In this document: piece by piece, positions 35,856 through 38,451 of the stretch
How positions within the stretch are numbered: position 1 is the first letter of the stretch
Layout of the letters: the number at the start of each line of letters is the position of its first letter
NCBI GenBank assembly: GCA_022447185.1
Contig: JAKVAY010000072.1
Location: 1 to 38,451 of the forward strand
Length of the DNA stretch: 38,451 nucleotides
From: Fuerstiella sp.
Lineage (GTDB): Bacteria > Planctomycetota > Planctomycetia > Planctomycetales > Planctomycetaceae
Direction: 5' to 3'
Notes under the pieces: generated by a model
Seen by the model: only the letters and a program-made list of their open reading frames with translations
What the model was told of the DNA's origin: nothing
The model's database searches: none
Position numbers and translations under genes: made by a program

Positions 35856-36758
35856 TCAGTGCGAATGTCGCTCGGCCTGTTTGGCGGCCTGGTAGGCATC
35901 TTCCATTTGTAGTAGTGAGGCTTCTTCGATGGACCGATTGTCTGCTTTCATAGCAGCTTCAATAGCCCGAAACCGGCGGCTGAATTTTGCATTGCTCTGA
36001 CGAAGTGCTTCTTCGGGATCAATCCCCCAGCGACGAGCAATATTTGCCAGGACGAACAAAACGTCACCCAGCTCGTTTTCGACTCTTGCTCTGCGATCTG
36101 AACATTCAATCGGGCGATCGGGGACAGATTCGCCATCAACATCTGCCGGGACGTGCGGAACCTGGCCGTCGTCAAACAGTTCAACCGCCAGTTCGTTCAA
36201 CTCCTCATTGAGTTTATCAAACAACATATCACGATCCGGAAAATCATAACCAGCCGATGCGGCGCGAGACGTGATGCGTGACGCTCGAGCCAGTTGGGGC
36301 ATCGTCACCGGAATTCCGTCCAGCCGCGAATCACGTGATTGTTTTTCGCTCGCTTTTGCTGCTCGCCAGTGACGCTTAACGTCTTCGGCTGAATCTGCCG
36401 AGGCATCGCCAAAAACATGGGGATGTCGCCGCACCATTTTGTCCGCAATCTGGCTTACAACATCGATCAGTTGAAATCGATTCTCGTCCGTTGCAATCTG
36501 CGCATGCAACACGACTTGTAAGAGAACATCGCCGAGCTCTTCCTGGATTGCTGCATTGTCATCTGCATCGATTGCTTCCAGCAATTCGCAAGTCTCTTCC
36601 AGTGTGTATGACTTGATGCTTTGCAGCGTCTGCTGACGATCCCAGGGGCAGCCATCGGGAGCTCGCAAACGAGCAATCACTTCGCACAGCCGGCGGAATT
36701 CGGGCAACAGCCGATCGAAGCCTGGTGGTCGACCAAAAATGTCGGGATTGTGATTCAC
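35856..36758 (-). CDS. mazG: Nucleoside triphosphate pyrophosphohydrolase MazG
   Basis: A 300-residue MazG that hydrolyses (d)NTPs to monophosphates, a house-cleaning enzyme. The N-terminal domain shows RLRAPDGCPWDRQQTLQS, then the Mg-binding EETCELLEAID and EELGDVLLQVVLHA, and the MVRRHPHVFGD signature. The C-terminal repeat has ELNELAVEL and ENELGDVLFVLANIARRWG. Length is slightly above E. coli MazG owing to an insertion near residue 205. It starts at GTG 36758, overlapping the Nudix stop in GTGA, so translation is coupled. The two genes form a nucleotide-sanitation pair. Confidence 0.94.
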   Translation of the reverse strand: MNHNPDIFGRPPGFDRLLPEFRRLCEVIARLRAPDGCPWDRQQTLQSIKSYTLEETCELLEAIDADDNAAIQEELGDVLLQVVLHAQIATDENRFQLIDVVSQIADKMVRRHPHVFGDASADSAEDVKRHWRAAKASEKQSRDSRLDGIPVTMPQLARASRITSRAASAGYDFPDRDMLFDKLNEELNELAVELFDDGQVPHVPADVDGESVPDRPIECSDRRARVENELGDVLFVLANIARRWGIDPEEALRQSNAKFSRRFRAIEAAMKADNRSIEEASLLQMEDAYQAAKQAERHSH

Positions 36759-37207
36759 GGTTTGGCTCCGGAATTCGTTTTGAGGTGGATTTCCAGCTGA
36801 GCGAGCAGCGGATCAATCGTTCGTTCCTGAATCCGGTGAGGAGGTTTCCAGGCAAACCACCGAAATCCGATATGTTCCGTTATCTTCGGTTCGAGAGGTT
36901 CAGCGATTGCTGCCAGAAATATGCGCAGCGTCTTTTCAAGTTGTTCGGATTTCCGTTTTCCGTGTCCGTAGCGTTTACCAGAGACATGATATCGCTGTTC
37001 GTAACAAAACCTGTGATCGATTTGCAGGCCCTGTTGATCAAATCCAGTCTCTTCTTCAAGTTCCCGCAGCGCACATTCCAGATCAGATTCCCCAGGATCG
37101 ACATGCCCTTTTGGAAGATCCCAGCGATCCTTGTGTTCCATCAGCAGAAATGATTCGATCGGTTCGCCTGTTACGATTAAGAATCCGCAGCTGCGTGGCT
37201 GTTTCAA
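36755..37207 (-). CDS. Nudix hydrolase, Ap4A-hydrolase-like
   Basis: A 150-residue Nudix hydrolase. The Nudix box reads GHVDPGESDLECALRELEEETG (residues 34-55), matching GX5EX7REUXEEXGU. The N-terminal SCGFLIVT and the WDLPKGHVDPGE context are typical of bis(5'-nucleosyl)-tetraphosphatases, so Ap4A or a similar dinucleotide is a likely substrate. The start is a TTG at 37207; no ATG or GTG is available upstream in frame. The 3' end overlaps mazG by 4 nt. Confidence 0.85.
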   Translation of the reverse strand: MKQPRSCGFLIVTGEPIESFLLMEHKDRWDLPKGHVDPGESDLECALRELEEETGFDQQGLQIDHRFCYEQRYHVSGKRYGHGKRKSEQLEKTLRIFLAAIAEPLEPKITEHIGFRWFAWKPPHRIQERTIDPLLAQLEIHLKTNSGAKP

Positions 37208-37303
37208 GGGATCGCGCTCCGAAACCCGGTGAATTAATTGAGAGCGTCCGGAAGGATTTCGTCAAAAGGCATGGTCCGTGTGGAATCCAGGTGCTGCTGA
37301 CGA

Positions 37304-37903
37304 TCACCGGACGTTTCGACTTTGTGGCAGAGTATAGTCGGGATGGCAGTCAACGGGAGGTAACCGATCCGCGAGTCGATCGGGAGTCATCGAAAACGGC
37401 TGAGCAGGTGACTGTCCGTCCAGGCTGAGATAGTCGTGAAGCGTCCAGTGATTTACCGGAAACGCCAGTTCATCCCACGGAATTTCGCTGACAGGAACCA
37501 TGGCAACTTCCAGTGATTCCGCACCAGGGGCAATTTCAGAACTGTTCAGACGTGTGAGATAAACAAGGTGCACCTGTCCGATTCGTGGAATGGAATAGAC
37601 ACCCAGCAATGACGATGCAGAAACACGAGCACGTGCTTCTTCGAAGCACTCACGAACGGCTGCGTCCTCAGCCGTTTCGCCCAGCTCCATGAAACCACCC
37701 GGTAATGTCCAGAAGCCGTAGCGCGGCAGGATTGCTCGCCGGCACAGCAGGACCCGATCTTCTTCAATGCACAGTGCTGCTGCGATAACGCGGGGGTTTT
37801 CGTAGTGAGTCCAGTCGCAATGGTCACAAACAAAACGTTCGTGGTCATCACCGTCGGGAACACGTCGTCGGAAATTCTTAAAGTTGCTGATCGGAATATT
37901 CAT
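37304..37903 (-). CDS. Nudix hydrolase with zinc-ribbon-like N-terminus
   Basis: A 199-residue Nudix hydrolase. It opens with FVCDHCDWTHYENPRVIAA, half of a zinc ribbon as in NudC-like and ADP-ribose-type relatives. The Nudix box GGFMELGETAEDAAVRECFEEA follows. The box ends EARARV rather than the usual EExG, so its last Gly is replaced; this is common in the subgroup. I start at the Met at 37903, though Mets at 37930 and 37972 are possible. It lies about 100 nt before the other Nudix gene on the same strand and probably shares its transcript. Substrate is uncertain (NADH or ADP-sugar type). Confidence 0.82.
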   Translation of the reverse strand: MNIPISNFKNFRRRVPDGDDHERFVCDHCDWTHYENPRVIAAALCIEEDRVLLCRRAILPRYGFWTLPGGFMELGETAEDAAVRECFEEARARVSASSLLGVYSIPRIGQVHLVYLTRLNSSEIAPGAESLEVAMVPVSEIPWDELAFPVNHWTLHDYLSLDGQSPAQPFSMTPDRLADRLPPVDCHPDYTLPQSRNVR

Positions 37904-38027
37904 CCTGCCACGATAACCGAACCGGACCATCGGTGCAGCTGTCAACCGGGGTGCATCCGACTGGAATACCACTGATCCGAAAGCCGAAGATCGTAATGTC
38001 TGTCGGCGCAGTGTCAGTGGGAATCGG

Positions 38028-38451
38028 TCAGTCGATCACAATTTTGCTGAGGTCATCCGGATCCGGATAGCAAGGATTCATCTTCTGCAGCGTGTCAGTG
38101 ATGATGCGCATGATGGCCACGTTGCGATACCACTTCTGATCTGCCGGGATCACGTACCACGGTGCTGATTCCGTCGTGCAGTGATTCAGCATATCTTCAA
38201 AAGCCTGTTGATAGTCATCCCACAAGGCTCGCTTGTTCAGATCATCAACATTGAATTTCCAATGCTTGTCCGGCTTGTCCAGTCGGTCCTGAAAGCGTTC
38301 CTTCTGCTCGTCCCTGGAAATATGCAGAAAGATCTTCAGAACCGTTGTGCCGGTTGACATGAGGTGCTGCTCGATTCGATTGATCAGTTCGTACCTTGGG
38401 CGCCAGACAGATTCCGGCACGATGTTGTGAACACGTACCACCAAAACATCT
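38028..38451 (-). CDS. Polyphosphate kinase 2 family, C-terminal part
   Basis: About 140 C-terminal residues of a PPK2-family polyphosphate:nucleotide phosphotransferase, which moves phosphate between polyphosphate and nucleotides. The 5' part lies beyond the window, so the frame simply runs off the edge. Recognisable blocks are VRVHNIVPE, IFLHISRDEQKERFQDRLD, KHWKFNVDDLNKRALWDDY, SAPWYVIPADQKWYRNVA and DPDDLSK. The catalytic Walker motifs are in the missing part, so nucleotide preference cannot be judged. It lies at the start of the leftward Nudix-mazG run. Confidence 0.88.
   Translation of the reverse strand, partial: DVLVVRVHNIVPESVWRPRYELINRIEQHLMSTGTTVLKIFLHISRDEQKERFQDRLDKPDKHWKFNVDDLNKRALWDDYQQAFEDMLNHCTTESAPWYVIPADQKWYRNVAIMRIITDTLQKMNPCYPDPDDLSKIVID

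Overview
The window looks like chromosomal DNA of a planctomycete, probably order Planctomycetales. The gene families point that way: a Tat-exported DUF1501 protein next to a CxPSR-type sulfatase, a PQQ-repeat membrane protein, an SGNH hydrolase fused to DUF1080, a large Na+:solute symporter, a GGDEF regulator, and several conserved proteins of the phylum with no known function. Genes are loosely packed, intergenic gaps are long, and base composition is moderate. I saw no rRNA, tRNA, CRISPR array, insertion sequence or prophage.

Layout. 1-3.2 kb: the 5' edge of a leftward gene, the DUF1501 protein (+) and a secreted sulfatase (-), convergent. 3.2-6.3 kb: a 760-bp region without a convincing gene that ends in a structured leader, then an LLM-class flavin monooxygenase (+) facing a nitronate monooxygenase/FabK-like flavoprotein (-). 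6.4-9.6 kb: a membrane-anchored PQQ beta-propeller protein (+) and rhamnulokinase (-). 9.8-11.5 kb: a tight three-gene leftward operon (two YbjQ-type proteins and a PrsW-like intramembrane protease). 11.8-14.3 kb: the SGNH-DUF1080 fusion (-) and, divergently, a secreted thioredoxin-fold gene whose frame is crossed by UGA. 14.4-15.4 kb: an iron pair, bfd-like ferredoxin (+) behind a Fur-box-like palindrome and bacterioferritin (-). 15.6-19.3 kb: an SSS symporter and a NylB-like serine hydrolase. 19.4-25.2 kb: thiC (-), a PfkB kinase and a conserved unknown (+), and a large secreted unknown (-). 25.4-28.2 kb: the translation block rpsB-tsf-pyrH (-). 28.6-38.4 kb: tsaE and a MoxR-like ATPase (-), a sugar-phosphate isomerase/epimerase and a membrane protein (+), cmoA (-), a tandem-GGEEF diguanylate cyclase (+), a mazG-Nudix-Nudix run (-), and the 3' part of a PPK2 gene (-).

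The most interesting point is the gene at 13260-14284. It encodes a signal peptide and a thioredoxin-like domain. An in-frame UGA at 13500 sits where a cysteine-like residue would be expected, and a hairpin with a GGUCU loop and one bulged base begins shortly after it. This closely resembles a bacterial SECIS element. The same gene also has a second in-frame UGA (probably a lost Trp codon) and a one-base shift at an A5 tract, so it is either a selenoprotein gene with sequence errors or one that is decaying. Other leads are an interlocking-helix leader before the flavin monooxygenase, a bacterioferritin lacking two ferroxidase ligands, and a protease operon with two YbjQ-type partners.
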